Notes: a model not told the origin generated them from the sequence alone. A DNA stretch of 64,000 nt from Colwellia sp. PAMC 21821 (GCF_002077175.1 NZ_CP014943.1:2604001-2668000), one strand, 5' to 3'. Shown: positions 1 through 11,193, counted from the stretch's first letter. Numbers and translations: made by a program.

Positions 1-819
1 ACCCGCACCACGATAGTTGATTTTGATACAGGCATTACAACAGCGCTCACCAATTTTCGCACGCATTTCAGGTGTTATACCAGGGGCTGGCGCTTCTTCA
101 ACTACTTTTTGGTGACGACGTTGCATTGAACAGTCGCGCTCACCTAAGTGAATTGCACCACCTTGACCATCGGCCATAATTTGAATTTCAACATGACGTG
201 GGTTTTCTAGGAATTTCTCCATGTAAACCACATCATTATTGAAAGTTGCTCGCGCTTCAGTTTTTGTTAACTGAATAGATTCAATTAAATCTTCTTCATT
301 GCGAACAACGCGCATACCACGACCACCACCGCCGCCAGAGGCTTTGATGATTACTGGATAGCCAATGCGTCTACCGTGCGCTAAATTTGCTTCAGCATCT
401 GAAGTTAATGGGCCATCAGAACCCGGTACACAAGGCACGCCAGCGGCTTTCATCGCTTTGATTGCTGAAACTTTATCACCCATCAAACGGATACTTTCCG
501 CCTTTGGTCCAATAAATGCAAAACCAGATTTTTCTACTTGTTCTGCAAAATCAGCATTTTCCGCAAGGAAACCATAACCTGGATGAATCGCTACAGCGTC
601 AGTTACTTCTGCTGCAGTAATAATAGCTGGAATGTTTAAATAACTATCCATCGCCGAAGGTTTACCAATACAGATGGTTTCGTCGGCTAATAATACGTGT
701 TTAAGACTTTTATCGGCCGTTGAATGCACAGCAACCGTTTTAATGCCAAGCTCTTTACAAGCACGTAATATTCTTAAGGCAATTTCGCCGCGATTGGCGA
801 TAACAACTTTATCTAACAT
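1..819 (-). CDS. accC: Biotin carboxylase, acetyl-CoA carboxylase subunit (3' end outside window)
   Basis: ATP-dependent carboxylation of the biotin carried by AccB, the first half-reaction of acetyl-CoA carboxylase in fatty-acid synthesis. The frame is open from the ATG at 819 to the window edge and gives 273 residues of a family that is usually about 450. It starts [20 protein letters not shown], the typical N-terminal biotin-carboxylase fold. The glycine-rich ATP-grasp loop [11 protein letters not shown] follows near residue 160, and [10 protein letters not shown] near 210. It lies 23 bp downstream of accB on the same strand, so the two are almost certainly one transcript. Identification is firm; only the C-terminal part is missing from view. 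Confidence 0.97.
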   Translation of the reverse strand, partial: MLDKVVIANRGEIALRILRACKELGIKTVAVHSTADKSLKHVLLADETICIGKPSAMDSYLNIPAIITAAEVTDAVAIHPGYGFLAENADFAEQVEKSGFAFIGPKAESIRLMGDKVSAIKAMKAAGVPCVPGSDGPLTSDAEANLAHGRRIGYPVIIKASGGGGGRGMRVVRNEEDLIESIQLTKTEARATFNNDVVYMEKFLENPRHVEIQIMADGQGGAIHLGERDCSMQRRHQKVVEEAPAPGITPEMRAKIGERCCNACIKINYRGAG

Positions 820-842
820 GAAAATACCCTTAATGGTTGGGC

Positions 843-1283
843 TTATTCAATGATGAATAGCGGTTGATCAAATTCAATAGCGTCTTCGTTTACCGCTAAA
901 ATTTGTTTGATTACACCTGATTTATCGGCTTCGATTTGGTTCATCATTTTCATCGCTTCTAGGATACATAAGGTATCGCCAGAATTAACGTGCTGGCCAA
1001 CTTCAACAAATGCAGGTGCATCAGGAGAACCGGCAGAATAGAAAGTACCTACCATTGGAGAGCGAACAATATGCCCAGTTACTACTGGAGCAGCAGCTTC
1101 GGTTGCAGCAACAGGAGCGGCAATTGGCGCAGGAGCAGGCGCTGCATGCATCATCGGAGCCGCGTGCATAATTGTACCGCCACGGCTAATGCGTACTGAT
1201 TCTTCACCTTCAGAAATTTCTAATTCGTTGATGCCAGACTCTTCAACCAATTCAATTAACTTTTTAATTTTACGAATATCCAT
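843..1283 (-). CDS. accB: Biotin carboxyl carrier protein of acetyl-CoA carboxylase
   Basis: Carries the biotin that shuttles the carboxyl group from AccC to the carboxyltransferase. The protein is 146 residues. An N-terminal helix ([20 protein letters not shown]) is followed by an Ala/Pro-rich linker with a repeated MHAAP element, then a C-terminal biotinyl domain with EAMKMMNQ, whose lysine is the biotinylation site. The frame extends upstream to 1367. The ATG at 1283 is chosen because AAGG precedes it at good spacing and because family members begin MDIRKIK. It is first in the accB-accC pair. Confidence 0.96.
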   Translation of the reverse strand: MDIRKIKKLIELVEESGINELEISEGEESVRISRGGTIMHAAPMMHAAPAPAPIAAPVAATEAAAPVVTGHIVRSPMVGTFYSAGSPDAPAFVEVGQHVNSGDTLCILEAMKMMNQIEADKSGVIKQILAVNEDAIEFDQPLFIIE

Positions 1284-1414
1284 TTGAATACCTTTTTTAT
1301 CATTATTAAATTTATGTGTGAAACTTAAATGAACAGTGCCACTTAAGTGTTTATTTACTTTTCCCAACTGGACATAATTACGACTACGTGAGCAATAATT
1401 TCATCCGTTTGGTG

Positions 1415-1867
1415 TTATTTGTTTTTTTCTAACCAATTTGTTGCAGCAGCCAAGGCATATTCATAACCTTTGGCTCCTAAGCCGCTAATAACGCCGACGG
1501 CAATATCGGATAAATATGAATGCTGCCTAAATGACTCTCGCGCATGCACATTGGATAAATGTACTTCAATAAAGGGTATGTTAACTGATAACAATGCATC
1601 CCTGAGCGCAACACTGGTATGCGTAAAAGCAGCAGGATTTATTATAATAAAGTCTACCTTTTCAAAACTTGCATGAATTTCGTCAAGTAATACATGCTCA
1701 GCATTTGACTGTTTATGACTTAGCTCTACATTTATTTCATTGGCAATGCTTGCTAGGTTTGTCATAATTTCAGTTAACGATAATGAACCATAAATAGTAG
1801 GCTCACGCTTTCCCAACATATTTAAGTTAGGACCATTTAGAACTAAAATGTTAAACTTTGTAGTCAT
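1415..1867 (-). CDS. aroQ: Type II 3-dehydroquinate dehydratase
   Basis: Dehydrates 3-dehydroquinate to 3-dehydroshikimate in the shikimate pathway. Family signatures are all present: [14 protein letters not shown], the IYG tyrosine, [16 protein letters not shown] and [11 protein letters not shown] with the catalytic histidine. The 150-residue length is normal for this small dodecameric class. Start is uncertain: ATG 1867 gives a normal N-terminus ([14 protein letters not shown]), while ATG 1885 would add six residues. Neither has a clear Shine-Dalgarno sequence. It lies upstream of accB on the same strand, an arrangement common in Vibrio and Shewanella relatives, with about 130 bp between the genes. 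Confidence 0.95.
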   Translation of the reverse strand: MTTKFNILVLNGPNLNMLGKREPTIYGSLSLTEIMTNLASIANEINVELSHKQSNAEHVLLDEIHASFEKVDFIIINPAAFTHTSVALRDALLSVNIPFIEVHLSNVHARESFRQHSYLSDIAVGVISGLGAKGYEYALAAATNWLEKNK

Positions 1868-2158
1868 CTTCGGTAAAAACACCATAATTGATATGCAATA
1901 ATAGCATCATGTCACATTTAACTATGTGATTGAATTAATTTTGACGAAATTTCAAAATTAATCTCATTTGACGATTATTATAGTGTTTTCGCAGAATATA
2001 GCAGCAAAATACTGGTCTAATCACTTGCAAGGCAAAATAAAGAGAATTAATGTTAGGTAAGTTATGATAAGTTTACTAAAATAAATGTTATAGGAATTTT
2101 AATTAATTCAGGGATTTAACTGATAACGGGATAAGTAAGTTATTATTTAAATGTTGTC

Positions 2159-2611
2159 GTGTCGTATTCTGTTAATTACAAGGATGAAAATATTAAAACC
2201 ATCTTTATTCATATTGTTGCCGTTATTTTACTTTTTAGTCCACGAGTTAATGCAATAAATGTTATTTCAAATATAACGGCCGAGACTACAACGTTGTCTG
2301 TTACACAACTGCGACGAATTTACTCTATGAGGCAGGTCCATTGGCAAAATGGTATTCCTATCGTAGTGTACGTTCTTGCAAGTAAAAACCCGCTACATCA
2401 ACAATTTTGCAGAGAACAATTACGCTTGTTTCCTTATCAACTTGATCGTATATGGCACAAACTAACATTTTCGGGCTATGGTGTTGCCCCTATTGAAGTC
2501 GCTGATGAAAGCGAGCTTATTCATGCCGTAAAATCGACTAAAGGTGCTATTGGTTATGTGGAAAATTTATTGGAGGTCAAGGATGTTAACATCATTAAAA
2601 TTGATGATTAG
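2159..2611 (+). CDS. PstS-like periplasmic phosphate-binding-type protein (short)
   Basis: A small secreted protein of the type-2 periplasmic binding superfamily, resembling a truncated PstS. After a hydrophobic stretch ending near RVNA (likely signal cleavage), it carries LRRIYSMRQVHWQNG, SKNPLHQQF, the FPYQLDRIW element and KSTKGAIGYVE, typical of stand-alone PstS-like proteins without an ABC transporter. No permease or ATPase lies nearby, so a sensing rather than transport role is inferred. It precedes and overlaps (29 bp) the outer-membrane protein gene. The only usual start in frame is GTG 2159 with no clear Shine-Dalgarno sequence. A missing A near 2187-2190 may have moved the real N-terminus out of frame (see findings). 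Confidence 0.75.
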   Translation: MSYSVNYKDENIKTIFIHIVAVILLFSPRVNAINVISNITAETTTLSVTQLRRIYSMRQVHWQNGIPIVVYVLASKNPLHQQFCREQLRLFPYQLDRIWHKLTFSGYGVAPIEVADESELIHAVKSTKGAIGYVENLLEVKDVNIIKIDD

Positions 2612-3812
2612 ACCAGAAAGATTATCAAACTATCATCTTATAACGCTGCTGAGCATGTGCTTATCATTAAATTTGCATGCTGCTGAAATTAAAAGTCAAC
2701 CGCTACAAATTCATGGTTTTGTTGCACAAGGTGTGATTGATGCCAATAACAGTAATTTCATTAATACTGATGAAAGCATTTCTTTAGAGCTAACTGAAGT
2801 CGGTATCAATGCATCGTATCAGCTCAATGATGATTTTCGCATTGCAGGTCAAGCTGTCTATCTAAATGGTGGTAAGAGGTATCATGCAGGGGTGCGTCTA
2901 GATTACTTACTGTTGGAATGGGACGCTATTCATAATGAAACATGGCGAGCAAGCTTTTATGTTGGGCGTGTAAAAAACAATCATTGGCTATACTCCAGTA
3001 CACGCGATATTCCTTTTGCCCGTCCATCAATTATTAATCCACAAGTTACGTATTTTGATGGCTTTCGGGATGTGGCTGTAGGTGGTGACGGTGCAGCAAT
3101 TAAGCTAAGTTATAATGATGATGCCTTTGGTGAAATAGATTTCAATTTTAGCCGAGGTAAAAGTGCTATTTCAGATGATCAGGCTGATATTATTCATGGC
3201 AAGTTTGCGCTAGGAAAAATCGACCATGATCTTGATGCGCAAGCAAGTATTTATTGGCGTCCTGCATATTCCCAGTGGCAATTTGGCGTTTCTGTGAATA
3301 ACTCATCATTTAGCTATAATCAAGCGGAGACTGATAATTTTTTTGATAGTGATTTTGTTTTTGAATTTTACACCGCGAATGCACTCTATGAAGGTGAGTT
3401 TTGGCAATTTAGTGCCGAGCTGGTACAAGAAAGACAAGTATCAGATGGATTTTATTTTCCCGAATATCATCGTGATGAAATAGGACAAGGTTACTACGTG
3501 CAAGCGAGCTATAAGGTAGAAAAAGATCTATCTGTAATGCTGAGACATGAGAGGTTCTATGTTAATAAAGACGATAAAAACGGCTCTGAATTAGAACAAA
3601 ATTCGGGTGGTTTAATCCCTGCATATTTTGGCTTTCATAATGATACTATGATTGGCCTTTCATATGACTTTTCAAATAATTTTCGGGTGAATGCTGAATA
3701 CCACTGGATGCAAGGCGCAGCTCGATTATCTCCCGTAATACTGCCAGATCCTATCGCGAACGATAGTAAAAACTGGCAGGTCTGGGCTATTCAATTTATG
3801 TATTGGTTTTAA
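2583..3812 (+). CDS. Outer-membrane beta-barrel (porin-like) protein
   Basis: Predicted outer-membrane beta-barrel of 409 residues. ATG 2583 is selected because GGAGG lies 6 bases upstream; a longer in-frame start at 2544 has no such site. The N-terminus holds a signal peptide ending near LNLHAAE. Alternating amphipathic strands follow, with many aromatic residues, and the chain ends in an aromatic-rich strand with terminal WF, the usual BAM recognition signature. Ligand and pore function cannot be read from sequence. The start lies inside the upstream PstS-like gene and the stop is 2 bp before the next ATG, so the three genes are probably translationally coupled. Confidence 0.78.
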   Translation: MLTSLKLMIRPERLSNYHLITLLSMCLSLNLHAAEIKSQPLQIHGFVAQGVIDANNSNFINTDESISLELTEVGINASYQLNDDFRIAGQAVYLNGGKRYHAGVRLDYLLLEWDAIHNETWRASFYVGRVKNNHWLYSSTRDIPFARPSIINPQVTYFDGFRDVAVGGDGAAIKLSYNDDAFGEIDFNFSRGKSAISDDQADIIHGKFALGKIDHDLDAQASIYWRPAYSQWQFGVSVNNSSFSYNQAETDNFFDSDFVFEFYTANALYEGEFWQFSAELVQERQVSDGFYFPEYHRDEIGQGYYVQASYKVEKDLSVMLRHERFYVNKDDKNGSELEQNSGGLIPAYFGFHNDTMIGLSYDFSNNFRVNAEYHWMQGAARLSPVILPDPIANDSKNWQVWAIQFMYWF

Positions 3813-3814
3813 AC

Positions 3815-6265
3815 ATGAAAGCGAACTTTGTCAGTGTTAGTGTCAAACTTTTTGTTCTGGTGGTGAGTGCTTTATTACTATTAAGCTTAGCAATTTCTAT
3901 ATTATCCGTTTCTCGGCTTGATCAAGAGTTCTCTGAATATCAAAGTAATAAATTACGTCAAGGTAATACACAGTTTGAAACGCAAAGTAGAATTGTTAGT
4001 GACCAGGTGCGTAGTTGGTTAGAATCATTCACTGATCTGATACAATTAAAAAATCAACTTGATTTTGATCGCGCAGCGCGTGCTTTGGAACAACAATTTG
4101 ATTCACTGCAACTCAATTATAATGTCGAAGCATTGTGGTTAGTGTCAGATGATTTCAAGCCTATTTATCAATCAGCACCTTTAACTAATGAAGTGCTTGC
4201 TAGTGTAAAAAATGTGAGTGAAAGCTTCTCTCCAGACAACTATTTAAGTTGTGTGCAACAGTGCCAGCAACTTGTGTCGATTCCAATATTGAATGCGCGT
4301 GGAGAAATGGCCATTGTCACTATAGCTATTTCTTTTGTTGATGTGATATATGCCATCAATCAAGCGTTAGAAAACCAAGTGGCGATTGTCGCCTTTGATA
4401 AATCACAAGATGTGACATTAGCGCAGGCTGATATTATTAACTCGTCTGCCAAAGAATTGATGCATGCACTTTTTAGGTTAAATCAACCCTCTGATTTATT
4501 GTCAAAAGTAAAAGAAGACGGTTTACAGGTAGAGTACCAACAAAATAGTTATTTAATTAACATGTTGCCGCTCGCGTCTTCACCATCTCAAAATTTTTAT
4601 ATGGCTCAAGTTGATAATGTCAGTTCATTTACTGAAAAATATCAAACTTATCGCATGCAGTTTATATTGTCAGCGTTAGCTATTTTTATCATTTTAGCCC
4701 TTTTGGTGCATTTTGTTGCCGGGCCTTTTACTAAAAGACTATTAATACTTTCAGACATATTACCTTTACTGGCGCGCAAGAAATTTGACCAATTTCGCGC
4801 GGTTAAAATACCCCAATCTAAAATTTTTCCTGATGAAATAGATGTGCTAATTAATGCCACAACTGATTTAAGCTACGAATTAGAACAATTAAATATTGAA
4901 GTAACACAAAAAACTAAAGAATTAGAAAATATTGCTATGTATGACCTATTAACTGGGTTACCCAATCGCAATATGTTGAACTTCCAATTACGTAAACAAT
5001 TAAAAAGTACGGCGGGTAATAACCTCAATTTTGGTCTTATTTTTCTTGATTTAGATGACTTTAAAAAAGTTAATGATAGTCACGGTCACGGTGAAGGCGA
5101 TAAATTACTGGTTGAGGCGGCGAATAGAATAAACCTGAGTGTGACTAATATGGGAATGTCATGTCGATTTGGTGGTGACGAATTTGTTATTTTATTGAAC
5201 GAGAATACCTCAAATGAGCAGGCTGAAGACCTAGCTAAAGCGATATTAAAAAGCTTTCAAAAGCCTATCAAAGTCAATGGTGCAATGTTTTATGTGACTT
5301 GCAGTATTGGCATCGCGATGACTGAAGGCAGTAAGATACAAGCGAGTGAGTTGGTCAGTCATGCCGATATTGCCATGTACGAAGCGAAAGATCACGGAGG
5401 TGATCGCTACTTCATCTATCATGGTGATATGTTTCAACGTGTTGCGCATAGAGTGATGATGGAAGGGGAAGTAAAACAAGCGCTTGCTAAAGGGCAGTTT
5501 AGTTTAAGTTTGCAACCTCAACTTGTGGCGAAAACCAATAAAGTGCATGGTTTTGAGGCCTTATTACGCTGGCAACATCCTGAGCGTGGAACGGTCTCAC
5601 CAGATGATTTTATTCCGCTATTAGAAAACTCTGAACATATGATATCTCTAGGCTATTGGGTTATTCGACGCTGCTTTGAGTTATACGTTCGCATGCGGGA
5701 TATTGGTTTAAACGATGTAATAATTGCGATTAATTTATCTGCAGCACAGTTTACTGACGTTAACTTGCAGAGTTATTTAGAAGCGTTACTGAAAGAATTT
5801 GACCTAGATGCTGAAAACTTTGAACTTGAGTTAACCGAACACACGTTAGTTAAAGATATTGATAAAGCCATAGTCACAATGGATGCGCTGCGCTTATTAG
5901 GCTTTAGTTTTGCGATTGATGATTTTGGCACCGGCTACTCTTCTTTAGCTTATTTAAAGCGAATGCCAGTTGACGTGATTAAAATTGATAAGAGTTTTGT
6001 TGTGGGTATGTTAGAAAACCATGCTGATTTTCAAATAATTATGTCAACGATTGCCATGGTGAAAAACTTAGGGCTGACTGTCATTGCTGAAGGGGTTGAG
6101 ACTAAAGCCCAATTACGCACCTTGACTGAAAATGACTGTGATCTTATTCAAGGTTATTATTTCGCAAAACCCATCCCTGAAGTAGAGCTATTTGATTTTA
6201 TTGGTCGAGAAATTGTTAATGGCAACTGGAAGGTGTTGGCGAATTCAAACACTATTATTAATTAA
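3815..6265 (+). CDS. Membrane-bound GGDEF-EAL protein with periplasmic sensor domain
   Basis: Bifunctional-type c-di-GMP enzyme of 816 residues. A transmembrane helix (about 8-32) leads to a periplasmic sensor of about 240 residues. A second helix (about 280-302), a HAMP-like linker, a GGDEF domain and an EAL domain follow. The cyclase motif GGDEF is intact near residue 453. The inhibitory I-site RxxD expected just upstream is absent, the stretch reading TNMGMSCRF. The EAL motif (near 581), ELTEHTLV, DDFGTGYSS and IAEGVET are intact, so phosphodiesterase activity is plausible. ATG 3815 follows the previous stop by 2 bp; an in-frame TTG at 3803 is an alternative. Third gene of the PstS-like/barrel trio. 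Confidence 0.9.
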   Translation: MKANFVSVSVKLFVLVVSALLLLSLAISILSVSRLDQEFSEYQSNKLRQGNTQFETQSRIVSDQVRSWLESFTDLIQLKNQLDFDRAARALEQQFDSLQLNYNVEALWLVSDDFKPIYQSAPLTNEVLASVKNVSESFSPDNYLSCVQQCQQLVSIPILNARGEMAIVTIAISFVDVIYAINQALENQVAIVAFDKSQDVTLAQADIINSSAKELMHALFRLNQPSDLLSKVKEDGLQVEYQQNSYLINMLPLASSPSQNFYMAQVDNVSSFTEKYQTYRMQFILSALAIFIILALLVHFVAGPFTKRLLILSDILPLLARKKFDQFRAVKIPQSKIFPDEIDVLINATTDLSYELEQLNIEVTQKTKELENIAMYDLLTGLPNRNMLNFQLRKQLKSTAGNNLNFGLIFLDLDDFKKVNDSHGHGEGDKLLVEAANRINLSVTNMGMSCRFGGDEFVILLNENTSNEQAEDLAKAILKSFQKPIKVNGAMFYVTCSIGIAMTEGSKIQASELVSHADIAMYEAKDHGGDRYFIYHGDMFQRVAHRVMMEGEVKQALAKGQFSLSLQPQLVAKTNKVHGFEALLRWQHPERGTVSPDDFIPLLENSEHMISLGYWVIRRCFELYVRMRDIGLNDVIIAINLSAAQFTDVNLQSYLEALLKEFDLDAENFELELTEHTLVKDIDKAIVTMDALRLLGFSFAIDDFGTGYSSLAYLKRMPVDVIKIDKSFVVGMLENHADFQIIMSTIAMVKNLGLTVIAEGVETKAQLRTLTENDCDLIQGYYFAKPIPEVELFDFIGREIVNGNWKVLANSNTIIN

Positions 6266-6292
6266 CTTAGTCACCGATGATAATTTTTTTAA

Positions 6293-6318
6293 AAAAAAGC
6301 GCCTTGTGGCGCTTTTTT
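6293..6318. terminator. Bidirectional rho-independent terminator
   Basis: An 11-bp perfect stem with a 4-base loop (AAAAAAGCGCC / GGCGCTTTTTT). It has an A run on one side and a T run on the other, so it can act on both strands. It lies between the convergent GGDEF-EAL gene and dsbD. Confidence 0.9.
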
Positions 6319-6356
6319 GTTGTAATAACAATGATCAAATTATTCAGGCGAGGTAG

Positions 6357-8228
6357 TTATGGCAAAAAGGTTTTATCCACATGAGCTGTAAATTCATCCG
6401 CTGCCATAAAACCAGTAACCCTGCGCTGTGGCAATTCATTACCCTCTAAATCAAAGAATAAAATTGACGGCAAGCCGAAGATGTCAAACATAGACATTAA
6501 CTCAATACTGTCTTTGGAACCGGTGTCGGTCAAATCTATTTGTAGTAAAACAGAACCGGCAAGTGCTTGCTGAACATTTGCTTCAAAAAACGTGTACTCT
6601 TCAAACTCTTTACAAGCGACACACCAATCAGCATAAAGATCTACCATCACAGTTTTACCTTGCGCATTAGCTTTTGCAATGGCTTGATTCATCTCGGTTA
6701 AGTTCTTAACATGCACAAAACCGTTTAGTTCAGTTTGTTGTGAGACTGAAAAGTTAGTGGCAGGATAAACTAGCTGATAAGCTTTGTTTGCGCCGATAAA
6801 GAAAACTAAAAAGATTAAAATACTACGCAAGCCAAACCCAAAAGTCTTAGCTGAGTCTTGGTTTACCGTATAAAAGTAACCGGCGGTCGCTAGAATAAGC
6901 GCTATCCAAAGCACGTCGATAACCATCGCAGGTAAAAATCGCTCTAGTAAAAATATCGGTACGGCCAAGAGTAATAAGCCAAAAATATTCTTAATCACGT
7001 TCATCCAGTTACCCGCTTTAGGTAATAACTTACCACCCGAACTACCTAGTATTAGTAAGGGTAAGCCCATACCTAAGCTGAGTGCATAAAGTGCAGATGC
7101 GCCCAACAGTATGTCACCTGATTGCGAAATGTATAACAGCGCACCGGTCAATGGCGCTGTAGTGCAAGGAGAAGCCACTAAACCCGAAATAGCACCCATC
7201 ACTAAAACACCGAAATAAGATCCGCCTTTTTGATTACTACTCACTTGATTCAACTTGTTCTGCCAGCTGCTAGGTAGAGCCAAATTAAATATACCAAACA
7301 TAGAAAGTGCTAAAAAGATGAATAGGGTGCTTAAGGCAATAAGTACGACGGGGTGTTGGAACATCGCTTGAAATTGCGCACCGGCAATCGCTACCACAAT
7401 ACCGAGTAAAGTGTAGGTGACAGCCATACCTTGCACATAAGCAAAAGATAGGGCGAATGCTCGCTTAGTTGACAGTTTTTCACCTTGGCCAACAATAATG
7501 CCGGTTAAAATAGGATACATAGGGAAAACACAAGGGGTAAAAGATAACAGCAAACCACCAATGAAAAATGCCACTAGCGTTAACCAAACACTATCACTTT
7601 TTAGCATGTCGACTAATTGATGTTGTTCGCTGCTGTTTGCACTTGAATTCGTCGTGTTGATAATTGTTGCAGGGTTGCTTGAGTCGGTAGCCGTTTTATC
7701 GGCATTATTGCCGCCAAGTGCTGATAAAATACTGTCGGCATTATTGGCAGTGCCAGAAACTAAATCGACTTTACTTAAATCAAGTGTTTTCTTTGTTGGC
7801 GGATAACACAAGCCTTTGTAAGCACAGCCTTGATAACGAATAGTAATATTTGCATCACTATTGGCTTGAGATATATCGATAGTAAAGGCTAATTGGCCGG
7901 TAAATATTTGTTGAACACCAAAGAATTCATCTTCATGGTGTTCACCTTCAGGTAGGTTTACTGGCACAATAACAGCGTTTTTAGCTGTAAATTTAAATTG
8001 GTGACGATACAAATAATAACCGTCAGCAATATTAAAGCTGACTTGTAATTTATTTTTTTGTTGGTGAAAATCAAAAATGAAAGCATCATCAACTTTTAAA
8101 AACTCGTTGTCATTACTAAAGAGTGATGAAGGAGAGCTAAAAATTGATTCTTGAGCATTTGCCAAGGGCGATATAGCAAAAGTTAAGCAGGCCAGCATTA
8201 ACCAAAAAACAGTAACAACTTTTTTCAT
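6357..8228 (-). CDS. dsbD: Thiol:disulfide interchange protein DsbD
   Basis: Transfers electrons from cytoplasmic thioredoxin through the inner membrane to periplasmic DsbC, DsbG and CcmG partners. The 623-residue chain has a signal peptide (ending ANA) and a periplasmic alpha domain with the Cys pair C135/C141 (GCAYKGLCYPP). The eight-helix beta domain carries its two membrane cysteines in FTPCVFPMYP and ASPCTTAPLTG. The C-terminal thioredoxin-like domain has WCVACK (C536/C539). All redox cysteines are present and the length is normal. E. coli also keeps dsbD close to fxsA and groSL, so the neighbourhood fits. Confidence 0.96.
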   Translation of the reverse strand: MKKVVTVFWLMLACLTFAISPLANAQESIFSSPSSLFSNDNEFLKVDDAFIFDFHQQKNKLQVSFNIADGYYLYRHQFKFTAKNAVIVPVNLPEGEHHEDEFFGVQQIFTGQLAFTIDISQANSDANITIRYQGCAYKGLCYPPTKKTLDLSKVDLVSGTANNADSILSALGGNNADKTATDSSNPATIINTTNSSANSSEQHQLVDMLKSDSVWLTLVAFFIGGLLLSFTPCVFPMYPILTGIIVGQGEKLSTKRAFALSFAYVQGMAVTYTLLGIVVAIAGAQFQAMFQHPVVLIALSTLFIFLALSMFGIFNLALPSSWQNKLNQVSSNQKGGSYFGVLVMGAISGLVASPCTTAPLTGALLYISQSGDILLGASALYALSLGMGLPLLILGSSGGKLLPKAGNWMNVIKNIFGLLLLAVPIFLLERFLPAMVIDVLWIALILATAGYFYTVNQDSAKTFGFGLRSILIFLVFFIGANKAYQLVYPATNFSVSQQTELNGFVHVKNLTEMNQAIAKANAQGKTVMVDLYADWCVACKEFEEYTFFEANVQQALAGSVLLQIDLTDTGSKDSIELMSMFDIFGLPSILFFDLEGNELPQRRVTGFMAADEFTAHVDKTFLP

Positions 8229-8422
8229 AACCGTTATTTTAAAGACTCGATGATCCAGTTTAAATAATGATGATCACCTTGCTGGATGTTCAAAGTGATA
8301 ACTACAGGAATACTGTATGGTCGAACAATAATATATTGTCAGTTTACGCTAAAATTTTTCATTGAGTAAGGTGTCAGTATAATTGATGTTCACTGATCGA
8401 AAATACCTAAAAAGCTAGCTTG

Positions 8423-8450
8423 CTTGAAAAAGACCCGTTAATCCCCATAT
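8423..8450 (+). promoter_or_regulatory. Sigma-32 heat-shock promoter of fxsA
   Basis: CTTGAAA (8423-8429), a 13-base spacer, then CCCCATAT (8443-8450). This matches the sigma-32 -35 and -10 consensus exactly. It lies 30 bp upstream of the fxsA ATG. fxsA is also a member of the sigma-32 regulon in E. coli. Confidence 0.85.
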
Positions 8451-8480
8451 TAGTTTCATTAAAGAATTTTAGGAGTTGAC

Positions 8481-8990
8481 ATGTTTCGCCTGTTATTTGT
8501 ATTTTTTATTATTATTCCCATTATTGAAATAATTGTCTTGATGCAGGTTGGAGCCGTGTTAGGTGTTTGGCCAACCATTGGTATTGTTATTTTAACTGCA
8601 TGGATAGGGGCTAAGTATGTTCGCCAACAAGGGCTTGCCACTTTAAACTCAGTACAAACAAAAATGGCCCAAGGGCAAATGCCCTCAGATGAAATTGTCA
8701 CCGGTTTAATGTTATTAGTGGCCGGTGTTATGCTAGTAACACCTGGCTTTGTAACTGACTTTCTTGGTTTGAGTTTATTAATCCCCGCGGTGCGTCAAGC
8801 TATTGCAGGCAGTGTTAAATCACACATAACAACCAACAGTGCTAGCCAACAAAGTTTTCAGTTTAATGGTCAAGGCAATGTTTATGAACATGATGACGTT
8901 TCCGACCAGCAAGATAATCCGTTTCAAGGACATATTCAACCGCCAAACAAAGGTAAAACTTTAGACGGTGAATTTGAACGCAAAGATTAA
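8481..8990 (+). CDS. fxsA: FxsA family membrane protein
   Basis: Small inner-membrane protein whose E. coli homologue relieves exclusion of phage T7 by the F plasmid when overproduced; its normal role is unclear. The 169-residue protein has an N-terminal helix (FRLLFVFFIIIPIIEIIVL), the family stretch around GVWPTIGIVILTAWIGAKYVRQQG, and a further helix with VTPGFVTDFLG. A polar C-terminal tail of about 55 residues follows. TAGGAG sits 6-7 bases before the ATG. Expression is expected to rise with heat because of the sigma-32 promoter directly upstream. The next genes are groS and groL. Confidence 0.92.
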   Translation: MFRLLFVFFIIIPIIEIIVLMQVGAVLGVWPTIGIVILTAWIGAKYVRQQGLATLNSVQTKMAQGQMPSDEIVTGLMLLVAGVMLVTPGFVTDFLGLSLLIPAVRQAIAGSVKSHITTNSASQQSFQFNGQGNVYEHDDVSDQQDNPFQGHIQPPNKGKTLDGEFERKD

Positions 8991-9007
8991 AAAAATATGC
9001 CGGTGGG

Positions 9008-9035
9008 CTTGTGAAGTTTTATTTAATCCCCATCT
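9008..9035 (+). promoter_or_regulatory. Sigma-32 heat-shock promoter of groSL
   Basis: CTTGTGA (9008-9014), a 13-base spacer and CCCCATCT (9028-9035). This is one of the usual close variants of the sigma-32 consensus, about 75 bp before the groS start. The upstream fxsA promoter can also read through, because no terminator is visible between the genes. Confidence 0.82.
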
Positions 9036-9109
9036 TACTTTTACTAATTAATAACAACAAAATTAAAATTCTTAATTTTTTATTAAATTGAACATCTCAG
9101 GAGAAAAAA

Positions 9110-9400
9110 ATGAGTATTCGTCCATTACACGATCGTGTGATCATCAAACGTAAAGAAGTAGAGTCAAAATCTGCCGGCGGTATCGTATTAACAGGTAGTG
9201 CGGCTGAAAAATCAACACGTGGTGAAGTAGTTGCTGTAGGCAAAGGCCGAATTCTAGAAAACGGTGACGTGCGTCCGCTAGATGTAAAAGTTGGCGACCA
9301 AATAATCTTCAGTGAAGGTTACGGCATGAAAACTGAAAAAATTGACGGTGAAGAAGTTCTAATTTTGTCAGAGTCTGACATTTTAGCCATCGTTGAATAA
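9110..9400 (+). CDS. groS: Co-chaperonin GroES
   Basis: The 96-residue co-chaperonin that caps the GroEL ring. It starts [16 protein letters not shown] and carries the mobile-loop region [18 protein letters not shown] and [10 protein letters not shown], all standard for the family. CAGGAG lies a few bases before the ATG. It forms an operon with groL, 71 bp downstream, under a sigma-32 promoter. Confidence 0.98.
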   Translation: MSIRPLHDRVIIKRKEVESKSAGGIVLTGSAAEKSTRGEVVAVGKGRILENGDVRPLDVKVGDQIIFSEGYGMKTEKIDGEEVLILSESDILAIVE

Positions 9401-9459
9401 TTAACAATTTTCCACTCATTTTATTGTACTGATTCACTTTGGTACAAAACAGAATATAA

Positions 9460-11121
<1,662 letters not shown>

Positions 11122-11162
11122 TAGATTTTAAATCTATAACTGAAGCTTTAACCGTTTAAACG

Positions 11163-11193
11163 AAAGCCTGAATAGTGATATTCAGGCTTTTTT
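11163..11193 (+). terminator. Terminator of the groSL operon
   Basis: A perfect 12-bp stem (AAAGCCTGAATA / TATTCAGGCTTT) with the loop GTGA, followed by a T run. It starts about 40 bp after the groL stop. Confidence 0.93.
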
